Source of the DNA: Lachnospiraceae bacterium | GTDB taxonomy: Bacteria > Bacillota_A > Clostridia > Lachnospirales > Lachnospiraceae | Assembly: GCA_024684065.1 (NCBI GenBank) | Contig: JAIKXO010000311.1 | Location: 1-23,267, forward strand | Direction of reading: 5' to 3' | DNA length: 23,267 nt | Part shown: in pieces, positions 23,137 through 23,267 of the stretch | How positions within the stretch are numbered: position 1 is the first letter of the stretch | How the letters are laid out: each line of letters opens with the position of its first letter | Translations under genes and position numbers: made by a program | The notes under the pieces: generated by a model | Databases searched by the model: none | Seen by the model: the letters and a program-made list of their open reading frames with translations, nothing else | Told to the model about the DNA's origin: nothing

Positions 23137-23267
23137 TCAAGCGTGGTTCCGTGCTTTGCACTTCCACCACGCTCCCCAATATTCGCAATCCGTGGGGCCC
23201 CCTCCCCACTTCTTGCTCATATTGTGGCGGGTCATAAAACCTTTCACCCACTGGCAAGCAAGCTTGC
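23137..23267 (-). CDS. C-terminal end of an unrecognised Trp/Cys-rich reading frame
   Basis: The frame enters from the window edge and ends at TGA 23137-23139, giving 42 visible residues. It contains five Trp, three Cys and many basic residues; key parts are KKWGGGPTDCEYWGAWWK and CKARNHA. An internal ATG (about 23238) could start a peptide of about 32 residues. I do not recognise a family. It could be the tail of a longer protein or a small peptide gene. No ribosome site is clear at the internal ATG, although GAAAGG is near. The 67 nt between its stop and the radical SAM start show no further feature. Confidence 0.35.
   Translation of the reverse strand, partial: KLACQWVKGFMTRHNMSKKWGGGPTDCEYWGAWWKCKARNHA

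Noticed and set aside
23151..23182. CGTGG/CCACG and GTGC/GCAC stem near the right edge as a terminator
   Set aside because: It lies inside the truncated reading frame, has mismatched internal loops and lacks a T run.

Overview
This window most likely comes from the chromosome of an anaerobic Firmicute of the Lachnospiraceae/Clostridia type. The evidence is strong AGGAGG-type ribosome sites, near-consensus TTGACA-17-TATAAT promoters, a FeoB-associated cysteine-rich peptide, short lipoprotein signal peptides, a PflA-like radical SAM enzyme and moderate base composition. This placement is inferred from gene style only. I see no rRNA, tRNA, CRISPR array, insertion sequence or phage gene. Nearly all genes lie on the minus strand; only the DtxR-type regulator and the PAS-GGDEF gene are on the plus strand.

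Layout, left to right. (1) 1-4430 is a carbohydrate-type ABC uptake operon on the minus strand: promoter, solute-binding lipoprotein, intrinsic terminator, two permeases, then a GlpA-like FAD oxidoreductase cut by the window edge. No ATPase is encoded here. (2) 4457-5383 is an FHA-GGDEF diguanylate cyclase. (3) 5719-11862 is a co-directional cluster read from a near-consensus promoter at 11834-11862: a tandem cyclic-nucleotide-binding protein, a TIM-barrel sugar-phosphate isomerase-like protein, a PAS plus class III nucleotide cyclase (guanylate-type residues), a HAD-family lipoprotein and a NamZ (DUF1343) lipoprotein. (4) 12054-13160 is a DUF3089 lipase-like lipoprotein. (5) 13465-18049 is an efflux-type operon (HlyD/MacA-like adaptor, MacB/LolD-like ATPase, FtsX-like permease) with its own promoter and terminator. 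(6) 18081-20031 is a metal locus: a ZIP transporter, a FeoB-associated Cys-rich peptide without feoA or feoB, and a divergent DtxR-type regulator. (7) 20240-21685 is a PAS-GGDEF protein, followed by a convergent pair, a Nudix hydrolase and a radical SAM protein. A truncated Trp-rich reading frame ends the window.

Three things stand out. First, a dispersed intergenic repeat of about 50-80 nt, built of up to three hairpins, occurs about eight times. It always lies between co-directional genes in the same orientation relative to transcription, and its arms show compensatory base changes. Second, a 14-bp dyad TTAGC-N4-GCTAA sits in the spacer of the FeoB-associated promoter and at the start site of the efflux promoter. 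The nearby DtxR-type protein keeps the Met/Cys/Glu/His set of iron-sensing DtxR, which suggests a small iron-responsive regulon that includes the efflux operon. Third, a probable guanylate cyclase lies in one gene cluster with a two-domain cNMP receptor, and two diguanylate-cyclase-type genes are nearby, so the stretch is dense in nucleotide signalling.
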